The notes: a model not told the origin generated them from the sequence alone. A DNA stretch of 64,000 nucleotides from Burkholderiales bacterium (GCA_035560005.1 DATMAN010000054.1:62001-126000); one strand, 5' to 3'. Shown: positions 19,685-29,112, numbered from the stretch's first letter. A program made the numbers and translations.

Positions 19685-20452
19685 TCAGCGTGCACCGGAA
19701 GCGAGGAAGCCTCCGTCGACCGGGATCACGATGCCGGTCACGTAGGCGGCGCTGTCGGACACCAGGTAGGCGACCGCCGCGGCGATCTCTTCGGGCGTTC
19801 CGTAGCGCCGCATGGGGATCGCGTCGGTATAGCTCTGCCGGAACTGCGGGCTGTGCAGCACCCGCGTCATCGGCGTGTCCACCGGCCCGGGCGCCACCGC
19901 GTTCGCCGTGATGCCGTGCTCGGCGAGTTCCACCGCCATCTGGCGCGTCAGGCCGATGACGGCGGCCTTGGACGTGCCGTAGCCCGTGCGCCCGACCCCG
20001 ACCGCGCGCAGGCCGGCCACCGACGCGATGTTGACGATGCGCCCCCAGCCCTGTTGCTTCATCCGCCGCGCGCCGTGCTGCGCGCACAGCAGCACGCCGG
20101 TCAGGTTGATGTTCAAGTGCGCCTGCCAGGCATCCAGCGGGAACTCGAGGAAAGGAAAAGTCTTGGCGATACCGGCGTTGTTGACCACGATGTCGCAGCG
20201 GCCGTGGTCGCGATCGATGGCGGCAAACGCCTCGCCGATCGAGGCAGGGTCGCCCACGTCGAGCCGCAGCGCCGACGCCCTGAATCCGGCACGCTGGAGC
20301 GACTCGGCTTTCTCGCGCGCCTGCGCCCCGTCGATGTCGCCGATCAGCACATGCAGGTTCTGCGCCGCGAGCACATCCGCGATGGCGGCGCCGATGCCCT
20401 TGGCGGCTCCGGTGACCAGCGCAATGCGCTGCGGCGAGTGTGTGGATGCCAT
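19685..20452 (-). CDS. SDR family oxidoreductase
   Basis: A 255-residue classical SDR: VTGAAKGIG cofactor loop, NNAG, a catalytic Ser in IASVAG, and a Tyr-Lys pair in GYGTSKAAV. D after beta-2 (IGDIDG) favours NAD(H). A TTG lies immediately before the ATG at 20452; I use the ATG. It is the ninth gene of the RLP operon and probably oxidises or reduces a hydroxy-acid intermediate; the specificity cannot be read. Confidence 0.87.
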   Translation of the reverse strand: MASTHSPQRIALVTGAAKGIGAAIADVLAAQNLHVLIGDIDGAQAREKAESLQRAGFRASALRLDVGDPASIGEAFAAIDRDHGRCDIVVNNAGIAKTFPFLEFPLDAWQAHLNINLTGVLLCAQHGARRMKQQGWGRIVNIASVAGLRAVGVGRTGYGTSKAAVIGLTRQMAVELAEHGITANAVAPGPVDTPMTRVLHSPQFRQSYTDAIPMRRYGTPEEIAAAVAYLVSDSAAYVTGIVIPVDGGFLASGAR

Positions 20453-20537
20453 CAATGCTCTCTGCTAACAGCGCGACCGGATCGGGTGCTGCGGGCGGGC
20501 TGTGCGCCGGCATGCCCGCCGAACGCGGCGCAAGGCG

Positions 20538-21578
20538 TCACGCGCGCCCGAGCGCCTGCCGGATCTCCCGGATCGTCGCGGGCTCCTTGCCCACCGATCG
20601 GATCAGGCCCACGGCTTGCTCGACCAGTTGTACGTTGGTCTTCGTTGTGCCGAAGGGCGCATCCTCGAGGCCGACCCGGATGTGACCGCCGCGTTCGGCC
20701 GCGTAGACGATCAACGGCGTGATGTCCACGTCCAGGCCGGCGATCATCCAGGGCGCGTGCGGTGCTTCTTCCGCCAGCAGTTGCAGGAAAGCATCCAGCC
20801 CGTAGCGCCTGGGCGGAAAACCGAAGCTCAGGCCATCCGAGAACATGAAACGGTAGATGCACTGCGGCACCTGCGGATAGGCGCGCTCGAGCGCCGCCCC
20901 CAGGCGCACGAATCCCGGCTCGTAGAGCGCGTAGCCCGGGTGGTAGCGATAGCGAACGGCGAGTTCCAGGCCGAGCCGGATATGGGATTCAGGGTTGGCA
21001 TAGACAAAGCCCTCCGTGCCCTTGGGAATGTCGGCCAGCCGCGTGATGTTGGTGGAACCCGGGTCCACGACCGACCATTCCAGCAGCCCGCGCTTGCACA
21101 GCGTTTCGGTGTGCGCATAGCGCTGCTGCGGCGTCATCATCTGCGGGGCATCGACGCTGCCGGCAAAAGGCAGTGTGGGATACACGACCACGTCTTCTTT
21201 CTCGCGGATCCCTTCGATGATGGCGGTGTACAGGTCGGCGTCGTCCTTCTGCCGCCCGGTTTTCTCGTCGTAGGCGTGCACATGGACGATCGCCGCCCCG
21301 GCCCGTGCGCAGGCGATCCCCTCTGCCACGATGTCCCGGACGGAGATCGGGATCCCGGGCTGCCGGTCGCGAGACCAGGGCCCGTTCAAGGACACTTCGA
21401 TCCAGGTCTTGCCGGGTGTTTCCACCCGTCTTCCGGCTCGCTGCGCGACGGCAGCGGCCGGAAGAGCGCCCAGTGCCGCCATCAGCAGCGGTGCGCATGC
21501 AGACTTCAGAAAGCGCCGGCGATCTGCGGCGCGCTGTTCACCCAGCGTCGCGGTGCCTGCTTCGCATCGGTTCTTCAT
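20538..21578 (-). CDS. BKACE (DUF849) beta-keto acid cleavage enzyme with a Tat signal
   Basis: A TIM-barrel enzyme of the BKACE/DUF849 family (prototype Kce, 3-keto-5-aminohexanoate cleavage enzyme), which condenses beta-keto acids with acetyl-CoA to give acetoacetate and a CoA ester. The zinc-ligand motif HVHAYD and the AGLDVDI and VGLEDAPF regions are visible. Odd feature: the protein opens with a textbook Tat signal, RR at residues 20-21 followed by xFLK, a hydrophobic stretch at 26-40 and an AVA cleavage site near 45. BKACE enzymes use acetyl-CoA and are normally cytoplasmic. I start at the ATG at 21578, which has AGGAG nine bases upstream; 346 residues. The TRAP receptor gene lies 31 bp upstream. 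Confidence 0.82.
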   Translation of the reverse strand: MKNRCEAGTATLGEQRAADRRRFLKSACAPLLMAALGALPAAAVAQRAGRRVETPGKTWIEVSLNGPWSRDRQPGIPISVRDIVAEGIACARAGAAIVHVHAYDEKTGRQKDDADLYTAIIEGIREKEDVVVYPTLPFAGSVDAPQMMTPQQRYAHTETLCKRGLLEWSVVDPGSTNITRLADIPKGTEGFVYANPESHIRLGLELAVRYRYHPGYALYEPGFVRLGAALERAYPQVPQCIYRFMFSDGLSFGFPPRRYGLDAFLQLLAEEAPHAPWMIAGLDVDITPLIVYAAERGGHIRVGLEDAPFGTTKTNVQLVEQAVGLIRSVGKEPATIREIRQALGRA

Positions 21579-21609
21579 TGTCGGTTCTCCTGCCACGAAG
21601 GAACTGCGC

Positions 21610-22668
21610 TCAGACCAGAGGGCCCGAGTATTTCTCGAGCACGCTCCAGGCCTCCTGGCCGAAGGCCTCTCTCCACTTCTTGTAGTAGCCGGACTTCGAC
21701 ACGGCCGCTCGAAACGCCGCCTGGTCGGTCTGGTGGAACTGCAGGCCCAGCTTTTTCAGTTCGCCCTCGACGTTCTGATTGATCTTTACCAGGTCTTCGC
21801 GCTCCCTCAGCGCCGCCTCGTTGAAGTTGCGCGCCAGGATTTCCTGCAAGTCCTCGGGAAGCGAGTTCCAGACGCGGCCGTTGACCAGCGTGAACTGGCC
21901 GTCCCACATGTGGTTGGTGATCGAGACGTGCTTCTGCACTTCGTAGAGCCTGGAGATCAGGATCAGCGAGAGCGGGTTCTCCTGGCCGTCGACGATGCGC
22001 GTTTGCAGCGCCGAGTAAACCTCGCTGAAGTTGATCGAGGTGGGCGCCGCGCCCAGATGCTGGAAAAGGGATGTCCACAGCGGACTGACCGGCACCCGGA
22101 TCTTGAAGCCCTTCAGGTCTTCTGGCGTCAGGATGGGTCTGGTGCTGCTCGTGATCTGGCGAAAGCCGATGTCCCACAGCTTCTCGAAAGCATGCAGCTT
22201 GATCTTCGCGATCACCCCGCGCAGGAACGCGCCCAGCTCGCCGTCGAGCGCCGCCCACACCTGGGAGTAGTTCTTGAAGGCGAAGCCCACGCCGTACAGC
22301 GAGGTCTGCCTGGCCAGGGTCGACAGCACGTTGGTGCCCGACAGCACGAACATCTCCAGCGCGCCGCTGCGCAACTGCGACAGCATGTCGGAGTCTCCGC
22401 CGAGCTGGTTGTTCGGGAACATGCGCACTTCCAGCCTGCCGCCGGATTCTTCGAGAATCTTCGGCAGGATCTCGTGCACGCGCTGGTTGATCGGGTGCGT
22501 CATGGGCAGGTTGCCGGCGAACTTGAACCGGTATTTCGGCCGCGCCGCCGAAGCCCGGCTGGCGATGATCCCGAACAGCGGCAACGCGGCGCCGGCGCTC
22601 AGCACGCGGCGCCGGGTTACCGCACCAGGTTGGAGGGCGGGTTGAGGTGCGACGTTCTCGATTCCCAT
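21610..22668 (-). CDS. dctP: TRAP transporter periplasmic receptor DctP
   Basis: A 352-residue DctP-type solute receptor for a tripartite ATP-independent transporter, binding organic acids in the periplasm. A Tat signal with RR at residues 19-20 ends near ASA (41). The mature part has the family signature FKIRVPVSPLW around the carboxylate-binding arginine, and GGDSDMLSQLRSGALEM. I start at the ATG at 22668, which has GGAG eight bases upstream; an ATG two codons earlier is possible. The permease gene is directly upstream, giving a complete TRAP system. Ligand unknown; the operon suggests a branched or four- to five-carbon sugar acid. Confidence 0.9.
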   Translation of the reverse strand: MGIENVAPQPALQPGAVTRRRVLSAGAALPLFGIIASRASAARPKYRFKFAGNLPMTHPINQRVHEILPKILEESGGRLEVRMFPNNQLGGDSDMLSQLRSGALEMFVLSGTNVLSTLARQTSLYGVGFAFKNYSQVWAALDGELGAFLRGVIAKIKLHAFEKLWDIGFRQITSSTRPILTPEDLKGFKIRVPVSPLWTSLFQHLGAAPTSINFSEVYSALQTRIVDGQENPLSLILISRLYEVQKHVSITNHMWDGQFTLVNGRVWNSLPEDLQEILARNFNEAALREREDLVKINQNVEGELKKLGLQFHQTDQAAFRAAVSKSGYYKKWREAFGQEAWSVLEKYSGPLV

Positions 22669-22697
22669 TTCCATCACTCCGATTGTCGGCTTTCCGG

Positions 22698-24584
22698 TCA
22701 TTTCAGGAAGCCGATCGAGATCCACGGCACCGCCGCCACTACGATCAGCCCGATGACCAGCGCCAGCAAGTAGCCCTGGATGGGGCGAATGCCTTCGTTC
22801 GGGTTGACCCGGCCGATGGCGCAGGCGGCGTAATAGCCGACGCCGAAGGGCGGCGCGAACAGCCCGATGCCCATGGCCAGGATCACGACCATCGCGTAGT
22901 GCACTTCGTGCACGCCCACTTGGTGCGCGATCGGAAACAGCAGCGGTCCGAACAGCACGATCGCCGGAATGCCCTCGAGCAGGCTGCCCAGGACGATGAA
23001 GACCACGATCGACACGGCGATGAAGCCCAGGGCTCCGCCCGGCAGATTGGTCATCGCCTCGGCCAGCTGCTGGGAAAAACCCGACTGGGTGAGCGACCAC
23101 GCCATCGCCGTGGCCGCGCCGATGATGAGCAGGATCGCCCCCGAAAGGGAGGCCGTCTCCACCAGCATGGGCAGCAGCCGTCGCCACTCGAATTGCCGGT
23201 AGATGAGCAGCCCGGCAATCACCGAGTAGGCGATGCCGATGGTGGACACCTCGGTGGCGGTGGCCACGCCTTCCACGACCGCGGCGCGGATCACGAAGGG
23301 CAGCGCGATCGCCGGCGCGGCGATGACCAGCGCGCGCACGATCTGCGCGCGGCTTGCACGCTTGACGTGCGACAGGTCCTCCTTGCGATAACGCCACCAG
23401 ACGAGGGCACACAACGCCAGGCCCATCACGACCGCGGGCAGCATGCCGCCGGTGAACAAGGCCGCGATGGAGACGCCGGTCACCGAACCGATGGTGAGCA
23501 GGACCAGGCTGGGCGGAATGGTCTCCGTCTGAGCGCCGGTGGCGGAAAGCAGGGCCACCAGGTCGCCCTTCTTCGCGCCGCGGCGCTGCATCTCCGGAAA
23601 CAGCACCGGGGCCACCGCCGCCATGTCCGCGGCCTTGGAGCCCGAGATGCCCGACACCAGATACATCGAGCCGACCAGCACGTAGTGCAGGCCGCCGCGC
23701 ACGTGACCCAGCAGGTTGCCGAGGAACGCGACCATCGCCCGGGCCATGCCGGTCATCTCGATCAGCAGGCCGAGAAAGACGAATAAGGGAACGCTGAGCA
23801 GGATCAGGTGCGACATGCCTTCGTCCATGCGTCCCACGACCGCAGTCATCGGGACCGTGGTGGTGAGCGCCAGGTAGCCGTAGGTCGCGAGCCCGAAGGC
23901 AAAGGCGATCGGCACCCCGGCGAACACGTTCAAAGCGACGATGCCGACGAAGAAGATCAGCAGATTCACGTTCTCCAGCTCGAAGAGAACCGGCTGCAGC
24001 AGCAGCAACCCGCCGATGCCCAGTCCGATCAGCGCAGCCGCGCCGGCGATGAGACGCCAGTTGCCCGCTTCCAGCAGCCGCATGAGAGCGAACAGGAGCA
24101 TCAGCGCGCTGCCAGCGGGCAGCGCGGCGGCGCGCCAGGCGTTCGGAATTTCCAGCGCCGGCGTGATGATCACCAGCTCGTCATGGGCGAATTCGTAAGC
24201 GGGATAGAGCACGAGCGCCAGAAACGCGAGGGCGGCAGCGATGGCGAGCACTTCGAGAAAGACGCGAGCCCGCGGCGATACCCTGCCTACGACGGCCGTC
24301 ATGCGCATGTGCTCGCCGCGGCGCAAGGCCACCACCGCCCCCAGCATCGCCAGCCACAGGAAGAGCATCGAGGCCAGCTCGTCGGACCACAGCAGCGGCT
24401 GATGGAAGACATACCGGGAGAGCACGCCCGCGAACAGGATGATCACTTCGGCCATCACCAGCAGCGCGGCGATCGCTTCGACCGCCGATCCCGCCGCCTT
24501 CTCGACCGATACCAGCCATTGCGGGGCGCCCACCGGGGGTGCGGAGGTGGCGGACGGATCGGCGTACTCGGAGTGCGTGCTCAT
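22698..24584 (-). CDS. TRAP transporter permease, fused DctQ-DctM
   Basis: A 628-residue inner-membrane permease in which the small DctQ subunit (about 30-190, four helices, with LSRYVFHQPLLWSDE) and the large DctM subunit (about 210-628) form one chain. DctM signatures include PIAFAFGLATYGYLA, SGISGSKAADMAAV and the C-terminal GLFAPPFGVGYYAACAIG. Uptake is driven by the sodium or proton gradient. The ATG at 24584 has a GGAAAAAAG leader. Such fusions are common. It pairs with the DctP receptor 30 bp downstream. Confidence 0.93.
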   Translation of the reverse strand: MSTHSEYADPSATSAPPVGAPQWLVSVEKAAGSAVEAIAALLVMAEVIILFAGVLSRYVFHQPLLWSDELASMLFLWLAMLGAVVALRRGEHMRMTAVVGRVSPRARVFLEVLAIAAALAFLALVLYPAYEFAHDELVIITPALEIPNAWRAAALPAGSALMLLFALMRLLEAGNWRLIAGAAALIGLGIGGLLLLQPVLFELENVNLLIFFVGIVALNVFAGVPIAFAFGLATYGYLALTTTVPMTAVVGRMDEGMSHLILLSVPLFVFLGLLIEMTGMARAMVAFLGNLLGHVRGGLHYVLVGSMYLVSGISGSKAADMAAVAPVLFPEMQRRGAKKGDLVALLSATGAQTETIPPSLVLLTIGSVTGVSIAALFTGGMLPAVVMGLALCALVWWRYRKEDLSHVKRASRAQIVRALVIAAPAIALPFVIRAAVVEGVATATEVSTIGIAYSVIAGLLIYRQFEWRRLLPMLVETASLSGAILLIIGAATAMAWSLTQSGFSQQLAEAMTNLPGGALGFIAVSIVVFIVLGSLLEGIPAIVLFGPLLFPIAHQVGVHEVHYAMVVILAMGIGLFAPPFGVGYYAACAIGRVNPNEGIRPIQGYLLALVIGLIVVAAVPWISIGFLK

Positions 24585-24624
24585 CTTTTTTCCGTGGCAG
24601 GGGGCGCAATCGAGGAAATGCGCT

Positions 24625-26322
24625 TCAGAGGTCGGTCACCGCACCGTGCGAGGCGTCGGCCACCAGCCGCGCATACTTGGCCAGGACTCCGCCGGTGTAA
24701 CGCGCAGCCGGCGCCTTCCACTGCGCGAGGCGCTCGCGCAACTGCACTTCGCTCAGGTCCAGGTCCAGCCGGCGATTGTCCACGTCGATGACGACGACGT
24801 CGTCGTCGCGCAGGACCGCGATCGGTCCGCCTTCCGCGGCTTCCGGCACGATATGGCCGATGACAAAACCGCGCGTGGCACCGGAGAAACGCCCGTCGGT
24901 CATCAGCGCCACCGTCTCGCCCAGTCCCGCGCCCTGCAACGCGCCCGTGACCAGTTGCATCTCGCGCATGCCCGGCCCGCCGCGGGGCCCCTCGTTGCGC
25001 AGAACCATCACGTCGTTCGGCCGGATGCGGCCGTCCTTGATCGCCTGGAACGCATCTTCCTCGCACTCGAAGACCCGCGCCGGCCCGCGGTGCAGGGCCT
25101 TCTTCTGCCCCGAGAGCTTGATCACGCAACCGCCCGGGGCGAGATTGCCGCGCAGGATGGCGAGCCCGCCCTCCATCTTCAGCGCCCGCGACAGCGGCCG
25201 GATGACGTTCTGCCCAGCAGGCTCGGAAGCGTGCTCGACCTCCTCTCCCAGCGTGCGCCCGCTCACGGTCAACTCGCCGGGATGCAACAGACCGGCCTCG
25301 AGCAGCCGCCTGCCCACCAGCCGCATGCCGCCCGCTTCGTACATCTCGGGCGCGGTGTAGGTGCCCCAGGGTCGCAGATCGGCCAGCACCGGCGTGCGCC
25401 GCGAAATGCGGTCGAAGTCCTCGAGCGCGAGCGGCACGCCGAAGTCGTGCGCGGTGGCGAGGAGGTGCAGCACCGCGTTGGTCGAGCCGCCGGTCGCCAT
25501 CACGCCGCTGATCGCGTTCTCGAAGCTGCGACGCGTGACCAGCGAGCGCGGCCTCGCCCCCTTGCGCAGCAGTTCCATCACCAACTTGCCGCACTCGAAG
25601 GCGACATCCATCTTGGCCGGGTCCGTGGCCGGAACGTCGTTCCATCCCATGGGCGAGATGCCCAGCATCTCGTATGCGGTGGCCATGGTGTTGGCGGTGA
25701 ACTGCCCGCCGCACGCGCCGGCTCCGGGGCAGGCGTGATCCTCCACGTCCTTGAACTCCTCCTCGGAAATCCGGCCGGCGTTGAACGCGCCCAGCGCTTC
25801 GTAGGCATCCTGGATCGTCAGCCTGCGGCCGCCGAACAGCGCGTTGGGACGCGCGCAGGCGCCGGATCGGATCGAGCCGCCATAGAGCGTGAGGCCGGGA
25901 ATGTCCAGACGCCCCAGCACCATGCCCATGGCGGGAATGGTCTTGTCGCAGCCCGAAATGGTGACGATCGCATCGAACATGTGCCCGCGCGCCACGAGCT
26001 CCACGGAATCGGCGATGATCTCGCGGCTCACCAGCGAGGTCTTCATTCCCTCGGTGCCGGTGGTGATGGCGTCGTTGATCGCGACGGTATTGACCTCGAT
26101 CGGCGTTCCGCCGGCCACGCGGACGCCCTCCATCACACGCTGCGCCAGTTGCCTGTGGTTCCAGTTGCACGGCATGGTTCCGATCCAGCAGTGCGCCACC
26201 CCGACCTGCGGCCGCGCGAGATCGGCGTCGGTAAAGCCCACGGCCTTCATCATCGAGCGCGCCACCGCCCGGTCGGGCCCGTCGAGCAGCCGGCGGCTCC
26301 TGTGTCTCGGATCGAAGGCCAT
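24625..26322 (-). CDS. IlvD/Edd-family dehydratase, probably acting on a sugar acid
   Basis: A 565-residue iron-sulfur dehydratase of the dihydroxy-acid/6-phosphogluconate dehydratase family, which removes water from 2,3-dihydroxy acids to give 2-keto acids. Cluster cysteines are seen in TMPCNWN, GCDKTIPA and PGAGACGGQFTANT; the C-terminal GRFSGATRG motif is intact. It looks like full-length IlvD. Its place inside the RLP/kinase/TRAP operon makes a role in sugar-acid breakdown more likely than valine synthesis, but sequence alone cannot exclude IlvD. It begins 16 bp after the uncharacterised 131-residue gene. Confidence 0.85.
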   Translation of the reverse strand: MAFDPRHRSRRLLDGPDRAVARSMMKAVGFTDADLARPQVGVAHCWIGTMPCNWNHRQLAQRVMEGVRVAGGTPIEVNTVAINDAITTGTEGMKTSLVSREIIADSVELVARGHMFDAIVTISGCDKTIPAMGMVLGRLDIPGLTLYGGSIRSGACARPNALFGGRRLTIQDAYEALGAFNAGRISEEEFKDVEDHACPGAGACGGQFTANTMATAYEMLGISPMGWNDVPATDPAKMDVAFECGKLVMELLRKGARPRSLVTRRSFENAISGVMATGGSTNAVLHLLATAHDFGVPLALEDFDRISRRTPVLADLRPWGTYTAPEMYEAGGMRLVGRRLLEAGLLHPGELTVSGRTLGEEVEHASEPAGQNVIRPLSRALKMEGGLAILRGNLAPGGCVIKLSGQKKALHRGPARVFECEEDAFQAIKDGRIRPNDVMVLRNEGPRGGPGMREMQLVTGALQGAGLGETVALMTDGRFSGATRGFVIGHIVPEAAEGGPIAVLRDDDVVVIDVDNRRLDLDLSEVQLRERLAQWKAPAARYTGGVLAKYARLVADASHGAVTDL

Positions 26323-26338
26323 GGAGGCTGCCGTGCGC

Positions 26339-26734
26339 CTAGCGCGAGACCAGTGCGGTCAGTGCTTCGCGCAACTTCGCCCCCGCCTCCAGGCCGATCT
26401 TGCGCGCGGCGGCGTTGACATGGGAGAGCACGCCGTTCTGCCACATGTCCATCGAGTCTCCGATGCGCCCGCTGGTGTGCGCCACGGTTGCCGCGGGGAT
26501 GCCCCGCTTCTGCAGCATCTCCAGCGCGGCGATGCCGGCGTTGTCCTTGCCCACGCCGGCGTCATTGAAGATCACCGCCTTGAGTGGAACTTCGAGGGCG
26601 AACTCGCCCGAGCTCGTGCCGCCATGCGATGCGCAGACGACGATCGCGCCCTCATCCTCGGATTCGACCTTGGTGATCGAGTCCATGAGAATCACCCGGC
26701 CGCCTTTGCCCCTCGCCACTTCCTGCTTCAGCAT
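26339..26734 (-). CDS. Uncharacterised 131-residue protein in the RLP operon
   Basis: I do not recognise this family with confidence. The protein starts MLKQEVARGKGG, has a Rossmann-like alternation of strands and helices, and carries three conserved-looking glycine or polar loops: CASHGGTSSGE, NDAGVGKDNAG and AHTSGRIGDSMDMW. No signal peptide or membrane helix is present. A very good RBS (GGAGG, 6 bp before the ATG at 26734) and tight spacing to ilvD-like downstream (16 bp) show that it is a real gene. The loops look like a small ligand-binding or catalytic domain. Its placement between the apionate-type dehydrogenase and the dehydratase suggests a catabolic step or an accessory to one. Confidence 0.75.
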   Translation of the reverse strand: MLKQEVARGKGGRVILMDSITKVESEDEGAIVVCASHGGTSSGEFALEVPLKAVIFNDAGVGKDNAGIAALEMLQKRGIPAATVAHTSGRIGDSMDMWQNGVLSHVNAAARKIGLEAGAKLREALTALVSR

Positions 26735-26832
26735 TCCAGTCCTCCATCGGGCGCGGGCGCCATGCGCCGCCGCCAGTTGTTCATCGTGCCGCTCACCGGC
26801 CGTCGCCGGCCCACCACCGCGCGCGCCGGCGT

Positions 26833-27669
26833 TCAGACCGAGGTGATCATGCGGATGTTTTCGGCAATCGCGTCGCGCTCGAATACCTTCTTCCAGTCGG
26901 GGGCGAAGATCTCCTTCTTGGCGCGCTCCACCGCCTTGTTGGCCGCATCCGACATTCTTACCCCCGGGAGCTGGTCGAACAGGATCGCCAGCTCGACGTT
27001 CAGATGCCCGAGGATGAAATCGCGCGCGGCGGCTTCCGGCACGCCCCGGCGCACGGCCTCGTCGGTGGCTTCGCGGATGACGGTCAGGCAGGTGGCGCAC
27101 ACGGTCTCGGACAGCACCGGCTCGAGGATCGCCATCTGCTCCACCGTCGCGCGGTGCGAACGGGTGACCGGCGCATACATGCGCTTGGCGACGTCCTCGG
27201 CCAGGGCGAAGTTGGCTTCGTCGCCGCGGAGCAGCGCGCACACGATGGCCTGCTTGGCCTTGATTCCGCCGAAGTAGTCGCGCCTCGCCTCGGGATCGGT
27301 CTCGTCGTTGAAGATCGGCGGATGGCACGGATGCGCGACGAAGATCGTCAGATCCTCGCGCTCGGGGAGATGGCCGGCGAACGGCGCGGCCGCGTCCAGG
27401 GCGATGAGCGTCGCCCCTTTCTTGAATTTCCCGGTGAGCTGGCGGGTCACCTTTTCGATCAGGTTGTCCGGGATCGCCAGGATCACCACGTCCGCGTCGC
27501 GCAACGCCGTGTCGGCGTCGACGCAAGTGATGCCGAGGTCCTTCCTGAGCCGTTCGCGCCCCGCTTCGCTCACCTCGACATGGCTGACCTGATAGGGCGC
27601 GTTCCTAAGGTTGGCGGACACGCGGTAGCCCATCTTCCCGCCCGCCCCGATAATGGCCACTTTCTTCAT
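26833..27669 (-). CDS. apnO: D-apionate oxidoisomerase-like dehydrogenase
   Basis: A 278-residue NAD-dependent protein with a Rossmann N-terminus (IIGAGGKMGYRVSANL) and the phosphogluconate-dehydrogenase-type helical C-domain. This layout is that of D-apionate oxidoisomerase, which oxidises D-apionate and migrates its hydroxymethyl group to give 3-oxo-isoapionate. The HPCHPPIFNDETDPEARRD segment is characteristic of the family. The match is by overall architecture plus its two upstream neighbours, a DUF1537 kinase and an RLP, the published next two steps. GAGGAG precedes the ATG. A related hydroxy-acid dehydrogenase with another substrate remains possible. Confidence 0.72.
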   Translation of the reverse strand: MKKVAIIGAGGKMGYRVSANLRNAPYQVSHVEVSEAGRERLRKDLGITCVDADTALRDADVVILAIPDNLIEKVTRQLTGKFKKGATLIALDAAAPFAGHLPEREDLTIFVAHPCHPPIFNDETDPEARRDYFGGIKAKQAIVCALLRGDEANFALAEDVAKRMYAPVTRSHRATVEQMAILEPVLSETVCATCLTVIREATDEAVRRGVPEAAARDFILGHLNVELAILFDQLPGVRMSDAANKAVERAKKEIFAPDWKKVFERDAIAENIRMITSV

Positions 27670-27738
27670 CGTCGCAACTCCTCAGCTAGAAAAGACCCTG
27701 TTCCCTGCCCGCCTGCGCACGGCCCGTACGGCGCAGCG

Positions 27739-29112
27739 TCAGCCTCTTGCCATTCCGAAATAGTCGGGCCCGCCCATCTGGCCCCCCTTGAGCGCGATCT
27801 CCAGTGCGTCGAACTTCGGATCGTTCGAATAGCCGCGGCAGAGCGGCGCGCCCGGCGTGAGCTCGGCGAGCATTTCCAGTCCGTACAACCCGAGTTCCTG
27901 CGTGGCGTAGCTGGACGTGTCTCCCCCCGCGATCACCACGCGCCGCAGACCGGTTCGTTCCAGCAGCTCGCGCGCGGCCCGGCCGAGCTGAGTGCCGAGC
28001 ACTCTGGCCGCGTAGCCCGGTCCAGCGTTGCCCGCCTCGGCCGCCAGTCGTTCGCGCGTCGCCCGGATGCTCGGGTCGTCGGGTCCGGCCGCCGAGTAGA
28101 GCAGCACGCTCTTGCCCGCGCCGAGACACCGAAGGCCGCTCTCGACCAGCCGGCGGCGCGCCTCATCCGCCGCTTGCGGGCTGACCAGCTCTTCGGTCGG
28201 CATGCGAATGCAGTCGAAGCCGTGCTGCGCGGCCCACGCGATTTGCTGCGCGGTCATCGGCGAAGCGCTGCCGGAAACGACGAGCAACTGCCCGACCGGC
28301 TTCACCGGCGCGAAGCTGACGCGCTGCCTGGAGATCAGGCCGCTCTGCCTCCAGTGCGCGGCCAGCGCGTACTCGACGCCCGAGGAACCGAGCGCGAAGT
28401 GCTGCTGGCGCTGCGCCTCCTGCCAGATCAGCCGCCCCACCGTGCGCAGACTCTCGTCGTCCAGCACGTCGTAGAGCAGCAGGTCGGGCCGATCGCGCAG
28501 TTTGCCGGCATGCCGCGCGTCCACCTGCGCCGGATCGCCGGCAAGTTCCGGCAGGCTCATCAGCGCGATGCGGGCCTTGGTCTGCTGCGCCAGGTGCAAC
28601 CTCAGATCCGCCTCGTGCATGGGCGTGACCGGATGGCGTGACATGGTCGGATGCCGGTCCAGGCGATACACCTCCTCCCCGGCGGCGGCGAAATGATTTC
28701 CGAACACCGTGTAGCGCCGCAGCGGCGGCGCGCCGGCCAGGACCGAAATGGTCTGGCCGGAGAGCAGCGAACGGCGCGCAAGGTCGGCGACGTGTCCGAT
28801 GCTGCCCACTTCCGGCGAAGAATCGAACGTCGAGCACACCTTGTAATGGGTGAGCGGGGCACGCAGCGACCAGAGCTTGGCCAGGACCGGCTCGAGCTCT
28901 GCGTCCATCTCCGCGGGGGACATCGCGCGGCTGGTGCCAGCCACGCCCAGGCAGCGCAGATCGGAGAACTTCTCGCGCAGCAGGGCCGCCGACGGGGGCG
29001 CGAAGAACAGCACGGTGCGCAGGCCCGACAAGGCCAGCGCTTCCATGGCGTCGGTGGAACCCGTGAAGTCGTCGCCGTAGAACGCGAGCAGCAGTTGCGG
29101 CGCGTCCGCCAT
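27739..29112 (-). CDS. oiaK: DUF1537 acid-sugar kinase, probable 3-oxo-isoapionate kinase
   Basis: A 457-residue four-carbon acid-sugar kinase family protein. The N-terminal substrate domain begins LAFYGDDFTGSTDAMEAL and the C-terminal nucleotide-binding domain has VIAGGDTSSYATQELG. Known members phosphorylate 3-oxo-tetronates (OtnK), threonate or erythronate (DtnK and relatives) or 3-oxo-isoapionate (OiaK). Beside an RLP and an ApnO-like gene, OiaK is the best guess. Its ATG overlaps the stop of the RLP gene by one base (TGATG), so the two are translationally coupled. OtnC and OtnI, partners expected for OtnK, are absent nearby. Confidence 0.78.
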   Translation of the reverse strand: MADAPQLLLAFYGDDFTGSTDAMEALALSGLRTVLFFAPPSAALLREKFSDLRCLGVAGTSRAMSPAEMDAELEPVLAKLWSLRAPLTHYKVCSTFDSSPEVGSIGHVADLARRSLLSGQTISVLAGAPPLRRYTVFGNHFAAAGEEVYRLDRHPTMSRHPVTPMHEADLRLHLAQQTKARIALMSLPELAGDPAQVDARHAGKLRDRPDLLLYDVLDDESLRTVGRLIWQEAQRQQHFALGSSGVEYALAAHWRQSGLISRQRVSFAPVKPVGQLLVVSGSASPMTAQQIAWAAQHGFDCIRMPTEELVSPQAADEARRRLVESGLRCLGAGKSVLLYSAAGPDDPSIRATRERLAAEAGNAGPGYAARVLGTQLGRAARELLERTGLRRVVIAGGDTSSYATQELGLYGLEMLAELTPGAPLCRGYSNDPKFDALEIALKGGQMGGPDYFGMARG

